A stretch of 64,000 nucleotides of DNA from Beijerinckia sp. L45 (GTDB lineage: Bacteria > Pseudomonadota > Alphaproteobacteria > Rhizobiales > Beijerinckiaceae). The notes under the pieces are model-generated. The model did not search any database. It saw only the letters and a program-made list of their open reading frames with translations, and was not told the DNA's origin. Made by a program: the position numbers and the translations under genes. Shown one piece after another: positions 16,591-25,324 of this stretch (positions are counted from its first letter, which is position 1; every line of letters begins with the position of its first letter). The stretch is taken from assembly GCF_009765775.1 (NCBI RefSeq), contig NZ_LMUU01000057.1:1-64000 (forward strand), written 5' to 3'.

Positions 16591-17805
16591 ATGGCGCAGA
16601 TACCTACGCAAACACAGTCTGCGCCTTCGCAGGAGCTTCGTGCTCTTGTACAGAGGCACGGTGATGAGCTTTCGGCACAACTGCAAGCCCACCATCGGAG
16701 CATCTTCCCGCCAGAGGCGGAGAAAACCATACGGCGGTTCTCGCCTGCGGAGGCCGCCAAGCTCATCGGCATAGCTGAAGGTTATCTGAGGCAGGTGGCG
16801 TCGGAAGGCAGGGGACCTTCACCGTCGACTACAAACGGCCGCCGATCCTATTCGGTCGAGGACATCCACGAACTGCGGAAGATCCTCGACCAGGGGGCAC
16901 GGGGCGGGCGTCGGTACCTGCCGCACCGAACAGGGTCGGAGCACCTCCAGGTCCTGACGGTGATGAACTTCAAGGGCGGGTCCGGGAAGACGACGACATC
17001 CGCCCATCTCGCGCAGTATCTCGCGCTGCATGGATACCGGGTCCTGGCGATCGACCTTGATCCCCAAGCGAGCCTGTCGGCACTGTTCGGCCATCAGCCC
17101 GAACTCGACGTCGGCCCGAACGAGACGCTCTACGGCGCAATCCGATACGACGACAAGCGCCGGCCCATCGCCGAAGTCGTGCGCGCGACCTACATCCCGG
17201 ACCTTCACATCGTTCCGGGAAACCTGGAGCTCATGGAGTTTGAGCACGACACGCCTCGCGCGCTTCTGCGCAAGGCTCCGGGCGACACTCTTTTCTTCGC
17301 GCGGGTGGGGCAGGCGATCGCCCAGGCCCAGAACCTCTACGACGTGGTCGTGATCGACTGCCCGCCGCAGCTCGGCTACCTGACACTTTCCGCACTCACG
17401 GCTGCGACTTCGGTCCTCGTGACGATCCATCCGCAGATGCTCGACGTCATGAGCATGTCCCAGTTCCTCATGATGACCGGCGATCTGCTCGACGAGGTGG
17501 CCAAAGCCGGCGCATCGACCACCTACGACTTTATGAAGTACGTCATCACGCGGTTCGAGCCGTCCGATGGGCCGCAGAACCAGATGGTCGCATTCCTCCG
17601 GTCGATCTTCGCCGAACACGTGCTGATCCACCCGATGCTCAAGAGCACGGCGATCTCTGACGCCGGGATCACGAACCAGACGCTTTTCGAGGTCGACCGC
17701 CACCAGTTCACCCGGGCCACTTACGATCGTGCCTTGGAATCCATGAACAACGTGAACGCCGAGATCGAAGGCTTCATTCGCAAGGCCTGGGGGAGGGCAG
17801 AATGA
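16591..17805 (+). CDS. repA: RepA partition ATPase (ParA type)
   Basis: 404 residues. Residues about 45-95 form a MerR-like/RepA DNA-binding region (FSPAEAAKLIGIAEGYLRQV, GRRSYSVEDIHELR). The ParA ATPase has the deviant Walker A FKGGSGKTTTS near residue 130, A' motif IDLDPQASL and VVIDCPPQLGY. It partitions the replicon with RepB and represses its own operon. Its last codons overlap the repB start (ATGA). Full length and intact. Confidence 0.96.
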   Translation: MAQIPTQTQSAPSQELRALVQRHGDELSAQLQAHHRSIFPPEAEKTIRRFSPAEAAKLIGIAEGYLRQVASEGRGPSPSTTNGRRSYSVEDIHELRKILDQGARGGRRYLPHRTGSEHLQVLTVMNFKGGSGKTTTSAHLAQYLALHGYRVLAIDLDPQASLSALFGHQPELDVGPNETLYGAIRYDDKRRPIAEVVRATYIPDLHIVPGNLELMEFEHDTPRALLRKAPGDTLFFARVGQAIAQAQNLYDVVVIDCPPQLGYLTLSALTAATSVLVTIHPQMLDVMSMSQFLMMTGDLLDEVAKAGASTTYDFMKYVITRFEPSDGPQNQMVAFLRSIFAEHVLIHPMLKSTAISDAGITNQTLFEVDRHQFTRATYDRALESMNNVNAEIEGFIRKAWGRAE

Positions 17806-18833
17806 GCCGCAAGCATTTCCCGAACCTCGGCCAGGCCCCTCTCGTCGCAGAACGAGAAGCGGGAGCACCGCGCGCCTCCCGCATGCACATGAGGCCGATC
17901 CTGGGCGCCGCGGACCTCGTCGAGGACGCGGAAGCAAAGCCTGTCGGTGTGATCGGGCAATCCCTCGCCGCCGCCGACGAGCGGTCGCGCCGCGCGGGGG
18001 ACATCGAGCGCCAACTGTCGGAAGGACAGGCGGTCGTCGAGCTCGATCCCGCGATGATCGATCCCTCGTTCATCAGCGATCGCATGCCCTCGGCGGCCGG
18101 CGTGCAGGCGACGTTGCTGGATGCGATCCGCGACCATGGTCAGCAGGTTCCGATCCTGGTCCGGCCGCACCCGGAGGCCGAGGGCCGATATCAGGTCGCC
18201 TACGGGCATCGGCGCCTCAAGGCGGTGAAGGAGCTTGGCCTCCGGGCCCGGGCCGTCGTGCGCATCATGAGCGACGAGGAGCTGGCCGTCGCGCAAGGCC
18301 AGGAGAACAACGAGAGGCAGGACCTTTCATACATCGAGAAGGCACGTTTCGCGCAGCGACTGGAGCAGCGGTTCGGACGCGCGACGGTGCTCGCCGCCTT
18401 GTCGCTGTACAAAGGCGACCTCTCGTACATGCTCTCGGTGGTGTCGCGGATCCCGGCAACGCTCATCGATGCCATCGGTCCCGCGCCATCCTCGGGAAGG
18501 AGAGGGTGGATCGAGCTTGCGGACCTCATCGCGAAGAAAGGCGCGCTCGCTTCGGCGGAGGAGGCGGCCAGCGATGCTGGCTTCGACGCGCTCGCCAGTG
18601 ACGAGAGGCTGAAGCGTGTCCTCTCCGCAGCGAAGGTCTCAGGACCGCCAGCGGGCAACGGGACCAAGTGGACCGACGCACATGGTCGGACCCTCGCCAC
18701 CATCACGACCACCGCTACCAAGGTCTCGCTGACCGTCGACAAGAAGACCGCGCCGGATTTTGCGGCTTTCGTCGTCGACCGGCTGCAGGCGCTCTACCAG
18801 GAATTCGAAGCCGGCGAACGCCGCCGGCGTTGA
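17802..18833 (+). CDS. repB: RepB centromere-binding partition protein (ParB type)
   Basis: 343 residues. The ParB N-terminal domain has DHGQQVPILVRPHP and YGHRRLKAVKELG (ParB CTPase/nuclease-like motifs), followed by a helix-turn-helix region (LSYMLSVVSRIPATL). It binds the two parS palindromes upstream of repA. Its ATG overlaps the repA stop. The gene ends 185 bases before repC; that gap holds the ctRNA. Confidence 0.95.
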   Translation: MSRKHFPNLGQAPLVAEREAGAPRASRMHMRPILGAADLVEDAEAKPVGVIGQSLAAADERSRRAGDIERQLSEGQAVVELDPAMIDPSFISDRMPSAAGVQATLLDAIRDHGQQVPILVRPHPEAEGRYQVAYGHRRLKAVKELGLRARAVVRIMSDEELAVAQGQENNERQDLSYIEKARFAQRLEQRFGRATVLAALSLYKGDLSYMLSVVSRIPATLIDAIGPAPSSGRRGWIELADLIAKKGALASAEEAASDAGFDALASDERLKRVLSAAKVSGPPAGNGTKWTDAHGRTLATITTTATKVSLTVDKKTAPDFAAFVVDRLQALYQEFEAGERRRR

Positions 18834-18882
18834 TGGCGTACGCGTAACCTTCAATCGATCAACGAGGAGCATGCAGGCAAAG

Positions 18883-18915
18883 AAAAAGGCCCCCGAAGCT
18901 GACGCCCCGGAAGCC
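18883..18915 (-). terminator. ctRNA terminator built with G-U pairs
   Basis: On the minus strand GGCTTCCGGGGC, loop GTCA, GCTTCGGGGGCC, then TTTTT. All 12 pairs form if G-U wobbles are allowed (four of them). On the opposite strand those four pairs become A-C mismatches, so the hairpin is strand-specific. Confidence 0.8.
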
Positions 18916-18930
18916 CTCTCTTAGTGTGAC
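18883..18930 (-). ncRNA. counter-transcribed RNA of repABC (incompatibility RNA)
   Basis: A small antisense RNA of about 48 nt between repB and repC, as in all well-studied repABC plasmids, where it lowers repC expression and sets incompatibility. On the minus strand a promoter TTGACT (18960-18965), 17-base spacer and GATTCT (18937-18942) would start RNA near 18930. It ends in a strong terminator at 18883-18915. Promoter and terminator are both seen directly; the regulatory role follows from the family. Confidence 0.85.
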
Positions 18931-18936
18931 AACGAG

Positions 18937-18965
18937 AGAATCCCACTTCCGCGAATCATAGTCAA
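18937..18965 (-). promoter_or_regulatory. ctRNA promoter
   Basis: Minus-strand -35 TTGACT and -10 GATTCT, spaced by exactly 17 bases, directed away from repC and toward repB. It is the strongest sigma70-like promoter I found in the rep region. Confidence 0.8.
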
Positions 18966-19017
18966 GTCCAGCGCCACTTCAGCGACCGCCTTTCTTCGCC
19001 TCGAACGAGGTCAAGAC

Positions 19018-20229
19018 ATGGACATCCATCAGCCGTCGACGACGCCCTTCGGGCGGCGATCCTTCACGCTCGCCATGGTGGCGAGCCAGACGACCGCGAA
19101 AGAGTGCCCGCCGGGAGCAGCCGTCCACAAGTGGGAGGTCTTCCGTGCGATCTGCGAGGGCAAGGATGCTGTCGGGGTCTCCGAACGCGCCCTATCGGTC
19201 CTCAACGCGTTACTGACATTCCACCCGGATACAGTGCTGACGGGTGCCGACGAACTCGTCGTGTTCCCCTCCAACCAGCAGCTCGCGCTCAGAGCCCATG
19301 GCATGGCCGCGGCGACGCTGCGCCGCCACATCGGGACGCTGGTGGACAGCGGCGTCATCATCAGACGCGACAGTCCCAACGGCAAGCGCTACGCCCGCAA
19401 GGGGCAGGGCGGGGCGATCGAGAAGGCGTTCGGCTTCGACCTGAAGCCGCTGGTCGCCAGAGCCGCGGAATACATGCTCTACGCCGAGGAGGTGAGGGCG
19501 GAACGCAGGGCGCTGACGATGGCCCGCGAACGCATGACGCTCCGCCGACGCGACATCACCAAGATGATCACCGCGGGCATGGAGGAGGGCGTTCCATGCG
19601 ACTGGCCCCACATGCTGACCGTTTACCGGGGCATCGCCGCGCGCATTCCCAGATCAGCCTCCCGTACCGAGATCGAACCACTGATCGAGGAGCTGGATCT
19701 GCTTGCAGCGGAGATCCTCATCGTGTTGGAAACACATGTAGAAAAGAAGAAAAGAAGCGGCAGTGAGTCCCATTCCGAGCGCCACATACAGAATTCAAAA
19801 ACAGAAGCTTCCATTGAATCTGAGCCACGCTTTACGAAAAGCAGGGGCGAGGGGGAGGTGAACCGGCAGGCTTTGAAGACCGGCGTGAGATCGTTTCCAT
19901 TGTCGATGGTGCTTGATGCCTGTCCGACCATCGTCGACTACGCCAAGGGGGGCGAGATCAGCAACTGGCGCGACATGGTGGCTACAGCGGGGTTCGTGCG
20001 GTCGATGCTCGGGATCAGCCCGTCCGCATGGGACCAGGCGCAGGAGGCGTTCGGAGCGGAAGACGCGGCGACAGTCATCGCTGCGATCCTGGAGCGGAGC
20101 GATGCGATCAAGAGCCCGGGTGGCTACCTGCGGGGACTGACGGACAAACAGGCGGTCGGACAGTTCTCGGTCGGGCCGATGCTGATGGCGCTGCTGAGGG
20201 GCCGGTCGGCGTCGAGGCTGCGCGCATGA
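19018..20229 (+). CDS. repC: RepC replication initiator
   Basis: 403 residues, the initiator of repABC replicons, acting in cis at an origin inside its own gene. The N-terminal winged-helix domain has PSNQQLALRAHGMAAATLRR and SGVIIRRDSPNGKRYARK; the C-terminal domain ends LRGRSASRLRA. An AT-rich stretch lies in the middle. Full length, ATG at 19018. Confidence 0.95.
   Translation: MDIHQPSTTPFGRRSFTLAMVASQTTAKECPPGAAVHKWEVFRAICEGKDAVGVSERALSVLNALLTFHPDTVLTGADELVVFPSNQQLALRAHGMAAATLRRHIGTLVDSGVIIRRDSPNGKRYARKGQGGAIEKAFGFDLKPLVARAAEYMLYAEEVRAERRALTMARERMTLRRRDITKMITAGMEEGVPCDWPHMLTVYRGIAARIPRSASRTEIEPLIEELDLLAAEILIVLETHVEKKKRSGSESHSERHIQNSKTEASIESEPRFTKSRGEGEVNRQALKTGVRSFPLSMVLDACPTIVDYAKGGEISNWRDMVATAGFVRSMLGISPSAWDQAQEAFGAEDAATVIAAILERSDAIKSPGGYLRGLTDKQAVGQFSVGPMLMALLRGRSASRLRA
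19730..19860. other. probable replication origin (oriV) inside repC
   Basis: Within repC the composition shifts to A-rich runs (AAAAGAAGAAAAGAAG, AATTCAAAAACAGAAG) against a GC-rich background. In known repABC plasmids the origin is an AT-rich stretch in the central part of repC. Position is inferred from that rule and the local composition. Confidence 0.6.
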
Positions 20230-20277
20230 ATTGGGCAGTCAGCGGTTCAGGCTACGACCGTAGGTCGTCGGGAAGGA

Positions 20278-20299
20278 TACCCAGCCGGCGGCCTGGGTA
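20278..20299. terminator. hairpin between repC and the CHAT gene
   Basis: Perfect 7-base arms TACCCAG and CTGGGTA around an 8-base GC-rich loop, placed between the ends of two convergent genes. There is no T-run, so it is a weak candidate for a bidirectional stop. Confidence 0.3.
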
Positions 20300-20314
20300 G
20301 GAGTCTTGACGAGG

Positions 20315-22558
20315 TTACCGCCACTGCGGTCGCAACGCTTCATCCTGCCCATCAAAATCTGCGCGGGCCGCCTCCGGCAGATCCTTGAGCTCGCCGATGA
20401 GGATGGTCTCTGGATTACCCATCTGCGCGTAGCGGATGGTGTCGGAGAACGGCACCGCGGCGTGCACGCGCCTGGTCAACGTCTCGACGTCGCAGGTGCC
20501 GCGCTTCTGCAGCTCCTCGCCGAACCACCGGATCCAACCCGTGCCGGCGCGCCCCGCCATGTACATCGCGTACGGCGCGAGCTCCTCCCAAACCTCCGGG
20601 GTCATCAGATCGCCGGCTCGACCGCAGGGAGACAGCGCGTCGCTCACGAACTGCATGCGCAGCATCCCACCGGCGATCTCGCTCCAGCGAACCACGCGGC
20701 CGTAGGCCCCGACCGCCGCGGGGAGGTAACGTGCAATCCGAAGGAGTAGACGGGCGATGAAGATCGCGCCCGGTGCGCCTCCGATAGGCAGCGTCGTCGC
20801 GAGGACCGTCCTCGCACCGAGAGCCAGAAAGGCGGAAGCCGTCGTGTAGGCTGACCGGCCCGCCGCATGCGTGTCGCAGGCGCTCAGCACGATGATGGGC
20901 GGCACGCGCACCCGCCCTCGCAGCCGTCGGACGTCGACATCAAGATCAGCGATCCGAAGCATCCCGTCGGCGCCCTCGGGGTGTACGCCGTGACCGTCGA
21001 AGATCATCAGAGGACCGTCGTAGGTGTTCAGCGCGCGCATGAACTGCGACGCGTCCGTCACCGTTTCATGTCGAAGGACGAGGGCATCCTCCAGCTGGGG
21101 AGCCATCACCCCGATGGCTTTTCGCAGGATAGGTGCCAGCCTGTCCTGCGGACTGAAGGCGCTCACCAGCAGGAGCTCGTTGAAGTCCTCGATCCGAAGA
21201 CGCAGCGGCTCGTGCTCAAGCAGCTGGATCATCGTGACGTCGCCCGGCGTCGCGGCTATCCGCGACACGTCGCTCTCCAGGCATAGAGGCAGGCCGTTCA
21301 CCGGTAGCCACTCGAGCGGTGCATCGGTGACCAGCTTCACCCCATAGGGCGCTTCGGCGATCCGCGTGAGGAAGCGTTCACCCACTGCGTCCGTCAGCAT
21401 CTGCTGGATTTCGCCGAACATGCCCGCGATCTTGGCCGGTAGCGTCCGCGCGCCGGATCGGATGTTCTCGGCCAGGACCGAGACCCTGGCGGCCACGAGA
21501 TTGATCGAGGGCTGAAGCCGGAGGGTGGAGGCGAGCGAACCGGCGGTACGGGTGCCGATGGCGGCCGCGAAGAGGGCGGTTTCCGCGTTGCGCATCGACG
21601 CTAGGGATTGGGCCAATCCGGAGCGCCCATACCGCTCGATCTCGGCCGGCGGGCGAGCCGGATTGTAGCTACGCTGCCGTTCTATACGGCGGAAGAGCTC
21701 CTCGGCGGCTCGCCGCTCGTCCGCGCCGACGGCGTCGAGCGGCACGTGGGCCTTGAAGCCGGGCATCATGGAGGGTGCTACCAGCCATAGGTCCGGACGC
21801 GGCGGAAGAAACCGGATCGCAGGTCCGATCTCCGCCTGTGCCCGCAAGGCGTCTATCTCAGCGACACCCTCCAGCATGGCATCGACAAAGGCTGCTGGGT
21901 CCCGGCTCGTCCAGTCCGGCACTTCCTCGCCGAGCGTCATGCCAGCCGACATCAACGTCATCTGGTTGGGTAGCAGCGAATAATGTCCGAGACGTCTAAT
22001 CCCGCCCGTCTGGCCGGAGCGCTCCGACCACCGTTCGACGATAGGCCCTAGCTCGGCGAGCGGAGAATGCGCCTCGACCAGCGCGAGGACATGCTCGCGC
22101 AGGCGCATGACGGAAAGATCGCCGAGGTTGATCGCGCCCTCGGTGTCCAGAAGGGAGACGTGGAGGGGCCGGTAGAGCTGGCGCGCCTGGAAACGGCGGA
22201 TCGATACGGCGGCGTCCTCGGTCGCCGAGAACAACGTCCAAATCGGCATCGAGGCGGGAATGTCGATGCCATCAAGGGATTCGGCCGAGAGCGGACGGAT
22301 GCGCCACCCGGAGAGGCCGGTCGCCCGAGCACCTAGCAGGTCCGGCAAGGGGATAACCGGGTCCATAAGCGTCGCCGGCAGCCGCACGATCGATTCGAGA
22401 GCTCTGCGATGCAGAATGAGGGCTTCAGGAAAACGTTGGAAGAGGCTGATACGTCGGTCCGCACCCGGGGGCAGAACGAGACCGTAGACGAGTCGCGGAT
22501 CAATCAAAGGATGGGTGCCGCCGCCCGCCGCCCCAGTAGGAACGCCATCCTTCGTCAT
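20315..22558 (-). CDS. CHAT-domain cysteine protease
   Basis: 747 residues. The C-terminal third is a CHAT (caspase-like) peptidase: catalytic His in IFDGHGVHPEG (about residue 522), catalytic Cys in LSACDTHAAG (about 560), and the family block AFLALGARTVLATTLPI. The N-terminal 450 residues show no TPR repeats or other known fold and may be the sensor part. It lies 200 bases after the DUF2235 gene on the same strand, likely one operon. CHAT proteases act in bacterial suicide defence such as Craspase and gasdermin systems. No gasdermin is seen here. The target is unknown. Confidence 0.85.
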   Translation of the reverse strand: MTKDGVPTGAAGGGTHPLIDPRLVYGLVLPPGADRRISLFQRFPEALILHRRALESIVRLPATLMDPVIPLPDLLGARATGLSGWRIRPLSAESLDGIDIPASMPIWTLFSATEDAAVSIRRFQARQLYRPLHVSLLDTEGAINLGDLSVMRLREHVLALVEAHSPLAELGPIVERWSERSGQTGGIRRLGHYSLLPNQMTLMSAGMTLGEEVPDWTSRDPAAFVDAMLEGVAEIDALRAQAEIGPAIRFLPPRPDLWLVAPSMMPGFKAHVPLDAVGADERRAAEELFRRIERQRSYNPARPPAEIERYGRSGLAQSLASMRNAETALFAAAIGTRTAGSLASTLRLQPSINLVAARVSVLAENIRSGARTLPAKIAGMFGEIQQMLTDAVGERFLTRIAEAPYGVKLVTDAPLEWLPVNGLPLCLESDVSRIAATPGDVTMIQLLEHEPLRLRIEDFNELLLVSAFSPQDRLAPILRKAIGVMAPQLEDALVLRHETVTDASQFMRALNTYDGPLMIFDGHGVHPEGADGMLRIADLDVDVRRLRGRVRVPPIIVLSACDTHAAGRSAYTTASAFLALGARTVLATTLPIGGAPGAIFIARLLLRIARYLPAAVGAYGRVVRWSEIAGGMLRMQFVSDALSPCGRAGDLMTPEVWEELAPYAMYMAGRAGTGWIRWFGEELQKRGTCDVETLTRRVHAAVPFSDTIRYAQMGNPETILIGELKDLPEAARADFDGQDEALRPQWR

Positions 22559-22758
22559 GGAGTTCTTTCCCCGGCCGTGGCGACCGGCACCACATGGCGA
22601 CCATACAGGCCCGTCCCGCACATCGCGACCGTGTTGCCGCCGACACACGCCGTTCTCGTCTTGCGGGCTCTTGCCTGGGCTCCCGCGCCGGACCCTGCGC
22701 AAGCGCGTCCGCGGACGACACATGGCATTGCCGGCCGCTATGGCAGGCTGGCCATGTC

Positions 22759-23961
22759 CTAGGGTTGACCCGAGGGCGCGACAGCGAGCGACGCCGTCGG
22801 TCCATCCTGCCGCTCATCGAAGAAGCCTGACGCTCGAGCATGATTGCGCAGAGTCGCCGGCCTGTACTTTCCATAGCTCGTGAAGTTCCTGACTTCAGAA
22901 AGGGCCAAGCGTTCGTAGACCGACGCGTGAAGGTCGGCGTCGACGGGTACGTCACGGTCCGCCGGATACCAGCGTAGCGGCGTGCCGCCCATGCCGACCA
23001 TAAGCTCGTCGTGCATCATGCCGTCGGCCGAGGGATGGAGATGAAGAAACCGATCGTCGATCTGGATGCGACCTTCGACCGGCAGGCCTTCGGCGATGAA
23101 ATCGGCCATCCACTTCAACGAGATGTCCGAGAGGCGGGACTCCTGTTCCGGGTAGCTGCCACCTATGTCGGAATGGTCGCCCGCAAACCAGACCTGCTCG
23201 AAAGGCTCGGGCTCGCCGGGCTGCCTCAGGCGGATGGTCCGGCCCCACGGGACGCGAGCGAAGTCCTTGCGATATTCATCGATTGCCATCGCATGGCGGA
23301 CGAACATCACGTCGCGGGGAAGATGACGGTCATAGCCAGCCTTGACGAAGCGCTCGATGCCGATCGCAGCGACGGTATCCCAGACCCCGATGAAGTAGGG
23401 GACGACGCCTCGACCCGTCTCGCAACCATACCTGCGCCGGAAGGCGTCAGCCGTCGCCGCGCGCTCGTCGGATGGCGGCAGCTCGAGGCCGAACCGGAAC
23501 AGGATGGCGGCCGCCTCCTTGGCGATCCTGCGCAGGTCCGTAGGTGCGAAGCTGAGAGCTTCGCCACCGGCTTGCCGCGTCGGGATGCCGACGATCTCAA
23601 GGAGGTGCGCGACGCAGCGGGCCGTGTACGCGCCGCGGCTGAAGCCGAAGAGATAGACGCTATCGCCGGGCCGCCAGGAGCTGACCACCGCGAGGTAGCA
23701 ATCGATGATCTTGCCGGTGATGCCCCCGCCCAGCATCTTATCGGCGGTCTCCCGGATGGTGCGCCACGTCCCGGTGTGGCCGACGATCGGCGTACCGATC
23801 CCCGCGACGTAGAAGGCGATCTGCCGAGCCGGGTCGATGGTCGATTCCGGATCGTTACGGGTCGCCCGGTAGAGCTTGTAGACATTGGTGCGGCTTTCGT
23901 CCGGCAGCAGGCCGCCCTCGTTGCCGGTGCCGTCGGCCAAGACGAGAATTCTTTTGGGCAT
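22759..23961 (-). CDS. DUF2235 alpha/beta-hydrolase (Tle1-like phospholipase fold)
   Basis: 400 residues. DUF2235 proteins share the fold of Tle1 phospholipase effectors. It starts MPKRILVLADGTGNEGG (oxyanion region), has the nucleophile elbow GFSRGAYTAR near residue 108, an Asp in WFAGDHSDIGGSYPE and a catalytic-type His late in the chain (LHPSADGMMHDEL). No signal peptide or T6SS neighbours are present, so it likely acts in the cytoplasm. AGGAG 9 bases upstream fixes the start at 23961. First gene of the unit with the CHAT protease, divergent from the WYL regulator. Confidence 0.85.
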   Translation of the reverse strand: MPKRILVLADGTGNEGGLLPDESRTNVYKLYRATRNDPESTIDPARQIAFYVAGIGTPIVGHTGTWRTIRETADKMLGGGITGKIIDCYLAVVSSWRPGDSVYLFGFSRGAYTARCVAHLLEIVGIPTRQAGGEALSFAPTDLRRIAKEAAAILFRFGLELPPSDERAATADAFRRRYGCETGRGVVPYFIGVWDTVAAIGIERFVKAGYDRHLPRDVMFVRHAMAIDEYRKDFARVPWGRTIRLRQPGEPEPFEQVWFAGDHSDIGGSYPEQESRLSDISLKWMADFIAEGLPVEGRIQIDDRFLHLHPSADGMMHDELMVGMGGTPLRWYPADRDVPVDADLHASVYERLALSEVRNFTSYGKYRPATLRNHARASGFFDERQDGPTASLAVAPSGQP

Positions 23962-24073
23962 CCGAAAAGCTCCTGAAATCAGCGGGCGAAAAATCCCCTG
24001 CTCAAAGAAGCGAGCGCTCCTTGCGACACAGGTCGACTTGACGTCCAGCGTCGTGTAGGCCAACCAGACACGA

Positions 24074-24114
24074 CCATATCAGAAATATATGGATCTAAAA
24101 AATATACCCGTCAA
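24074..24114 (-). promoter_or_regulatory. promoter and operator of the DUF2235-CHAT operon
   Basis: On the minus strand TTGACG (24109-24114), 17-base spacer, CATATA (24086-24091). An inverted repeat CCATAT-N7-ATATGG (24074-24092) covers the -10 box and the start of transcription. A repressor bound there would block the operon. The divergent WYL protein is the obvious candidate (inference). Confidence 0.6.
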
Positions 24115-24132
24115 GATACTATAGGGACTTGC

Positions 24133-25044
24133 ATGGCTGATGACGAACGACGCCCGTGGATGCAGAACCGCCGGCTAGAGTTCATCGAGTGGAAGCTGTA
24201 CTGGGATGGCGCGCTGAACCGGAGCGACCTGGAGAATACGTTCTCCATCTCGACGCCGCAGGCATCAGTCGACATTAGGCAGTACCGCGAGATCGCCGGC
24301 GACAACATCTCCTACAACGCGACGGAGAAGGCGTTCTTGCCGGCGCCGGGGATCAAACCGCGGTTCCTCACCGTCTCTGCCGACCGGCTGCTCATCCAGC
24401 TCCGGGCCTGGCTGACGGGTGCCCTACCGCGGCGCGACTTGTGGTTCAAGGCCATGCCCTCGATCGACATGGCGCCGGATCTCGCGCGCCATGTCGATCC
24501 CGATTGTCTTCGCCTCGTCCTCCAGGCCATGGCGAAGCGGGAGGTCCTCGAGGTCCGCTACCAGTCCCTCACCAACGACCGCTGGCGGGAGATCGCTCCC
24601 CATGCCCTCGCATTCGACGGCTACCGCTGGCATGTTCGGGCATGGGCCTGCGACCGCGACGACTTCAGGGACTTCGTGCTGACCCGGATCGTCGAGATCA
24701 AAGCCGGCGCGGCCGCGGTCTTCGATCCTGACGACGACATCGAGTGGAAGACCAAGACCAAGCTCCTGCTGGCCCCGCATCACGGCCTGAACGAACAGCA
24801 GAGCCTCGCCATCCAACGTGACTTCAACATGATCGACGGTCGCCTCGAGGTCGAGGTGCGGCTGTCCATGGCGTACTACTTCATCATGCGGATGAACCTC
24901 GACCTGGACCTCAAACCGTCGCGCGCGCAGATATGCCTCGAGAACCTCCAGCAGGTGCAGTCCGCGATCGAAGAGGCCAAGGAAGAATCCTGCCGGCGCA
25001 TCGCATCTCGAAAGGCTGCCTCAGGACCGGCGTCGAAGGCCTGA
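24133..25044 (+). CDS. WYL-domain transcriptional regulator (CapW/BrxR-like)
   Basis: 303 residues: N-terminal winged helix (FIEWKLYWDGALNRSDLENT, followed by SISTPQASVDIRQY), a WYL domain (about residues 130-205; EVRYQSLTNDRWREIAPHAL, GYRWHVRAWA) and a WCX-like C-terminus. This layout is that of CapW and BrxR, repressors that hold CBASS, BREX and other defence operons silent until infection. It is divergent from the DUF2235-CHAT unit with 171 bases between starts. The ligand is unknown. Confidence 0.87.
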   Translation: MADDERRPWMQNRRLEFIEWKLYWDGALNRSDLENTFSISTPQASVDIRQYREIAGDNISYNATEKAFLPAPGIKPRFLTVSADRLLIQLRAWLTGALPRRDLWFKAMPSIDMAPDLARHVDPDCLRLVLQAMAKREVLEVRYQSLTNDRWREIAPHALAFDGYRWHVRAWACDRDDFRDFVLTRIVEIKAGAAAVFDPDDDIEWKTKTKLLLAPHHGLNEQQSLAIQRDFNMIDGRLEVEVRLSMAYYFIMRMNLDLDLKPSRAQICLENLQQVQSAIEEAKEESCRRIASRKAASGPASKA

Positions 25045-25324
25045 GACGCGATCGCCGGGCGACCTTGCTCGAGGAAGTGTGGAATTCAGGGCGGCGATGT
25101 CGGATTGAAATGCTGCAGAAGGTCGGAAAAGCCTTCGAGAACGCAATCCGGTTCCATGTCCGCCGCGTCCTTGCGAAGGCTCCGCTCGTAGGCAAGATCG
25201 TGCCTATGGCTGACCAGATCCAAAATGGTTCGGTGCGCCGCGTCGTTTGCCGCGCCGTAGCGTGCCCAGGCCGTGCGGCAACCGGCCCGCCGCGGAATTT
25301 CGGCGTGAAGCGTAACGGGGGGCG

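Noticed and set aside
16819-17937. Minus-strand open frame of 372 codons
   Set aside because: Antisense to repA; no recognisable motif.
20315-22558. CHAT protein as part of a CRISPR-linked Craspase or gasdermin operon
   Set aside because: No Cas7-11-like or gasdermin-like gene was found in the flanking 5 kb.
22759-23961. DUF2235 protein as a type VI secretion effector
   Set aside because: No VgrG, PAAR, Hcp or immunity-lipoprotein gene is nearby; the WYL-controlled context fits an intracellular effector better.
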